From Novipirellula artificiosorum (GTDB lineage: Bacteria; Planctomycetota; Planctomycetia; Pirellulales; Pirellulaceae), in the NCBI RefSeq assembly GCF_007860135.1, contig NZ_SJPV01000015.1:101762-165761 (forward strand): a DNA stretch of 64,000 nucleotides, given 5' to 3'. Below are positions 63,885 through 64,000 of the stretch, piece by piece (the stretch's first letter is position 1; each line of letters begins with the position of its first letter). A program made the position numbers and the translations under genes. The notes beneath the pieces were generated by a model that was not told where the DNA came from, did no database searches, and saw only the letters and a program-made list of their open reading frames with translations.

Positions 63885-64000
63885 TTCTATGAAATGTTTG
63901 CTGCTGTCAAGTGACTGTTGTGTTGGGGTGGTTGTTGATTGAGTTTGCGTTTAAACGATCCGGTTCCCCATTCTTCTATCCGAGCTCTGATGGCCCAAGT

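Noticed and set aside
1..64000. CRISPR array, prophage or integrative element
   Set aside because: No regularly spaced repeats, phage structural genes, integrase or attachment-site-like duplication was seen.

Overview
The window reads as chromosomal DNA of a planctomycete, most likely a marine Pirellulaceae member close to Rhodopirellula. The markers are a PSCyt2/PSD1 (DUF1549/DUF1553) protein beside a cytochrome c-WD40 protein, secreted proteins with an LEPR-XLL type N-terminal motif, five formylglycine sulfatases, a small ECF sigma factor next to a FecR/LamG protein, and many Tat-exported TIM-barrel, oxidoreductase and esterase proteins. No rRNA, tRNA, CRISPR array, transposase, phage gene or integrase was seen. 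All functions are read from sequence motifs and were not checked against a database.

Layout: 1-7.2 kb carries the PSD1 protein (cut by the window edge), a cytochrome c-WD40 protein, a sulfatase and a membrane Ser/Thr kinase. 7.2-12.7 kb (minus strand) holds an HU protein and a 1612-aa secreted protein with thioredoxin-like, cyclophilin and Ig/cadherin-like domains. A 513-aa protein of unknown family lies at 13.1-14.7 kb. 15-21 kb (minus) is an apparent operon: ECF sigma factor, FecR/LamG protein, enolase-superfamily enzyme, and an alpha/beta-hydrolase-SGNH fusion. 21.2-24.6 kb has two coupled sulfatases. 24.6-29.4 kb (minus) is a tight mannose-type operon: FucP-like transporter, ROK kinase, GH92 mannosidase. 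29.8-37.9 kb has a beta-helix protein, a decayed C45 peptidase-like gene, an animal-type haem peroxidase with dockerin-like repeats, a tandem universal stress protein and an unknown membrane protein. 38.2-40.8 kb (minus) pairs a TIM-barrel isomerase with an iduronate-2-sulfatase-like sulfatase. 41.7-44.5 kb holds a DedA operon and an Nramp-like transporter with an altered metal site. 45.4-51.8 kb (plus) is a likely polysaccharide-degradation cluster: Gfo/Idh/MocA oxidoreductase, two DUF4038 glycosidase-like proteins, sulfatase. 52-64 kb holds a chimeric gene remnant, a double alpha/beta hydrolase, a MITE/REP-like inverted-repeat element, a 1140-aa LamG/glycosidase-like protein, a PhoD phosphatase with a decayed copy of its 3' end nearby, a formyltransferase-like/sugar-transferase-like fusion and another TIM-barrel isomerase.

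Taken together the window looks like a set of loci for breaking down sulfated, acetylated and mannose-containing glycans, with desulfation, deacetylation, glycoside cleavage, sugar uptake and phosphorylation all represented. It also shows erosion: four gene remnants with internal deletions or N-terminal loss, and several families of dispersed inverted repeats in the gaps. The observations I rate most interesting are the thioredoxin-cyclophilin secreted giant, the Nramp homologue lacking the usual metal-binding motifs, the formyltransferase-like fusion, the chimeric pseudogene at 52 kb, the PhoD remnant at 62.1 kb, and a 70-bp repeat placed just before two plus-strand genes.
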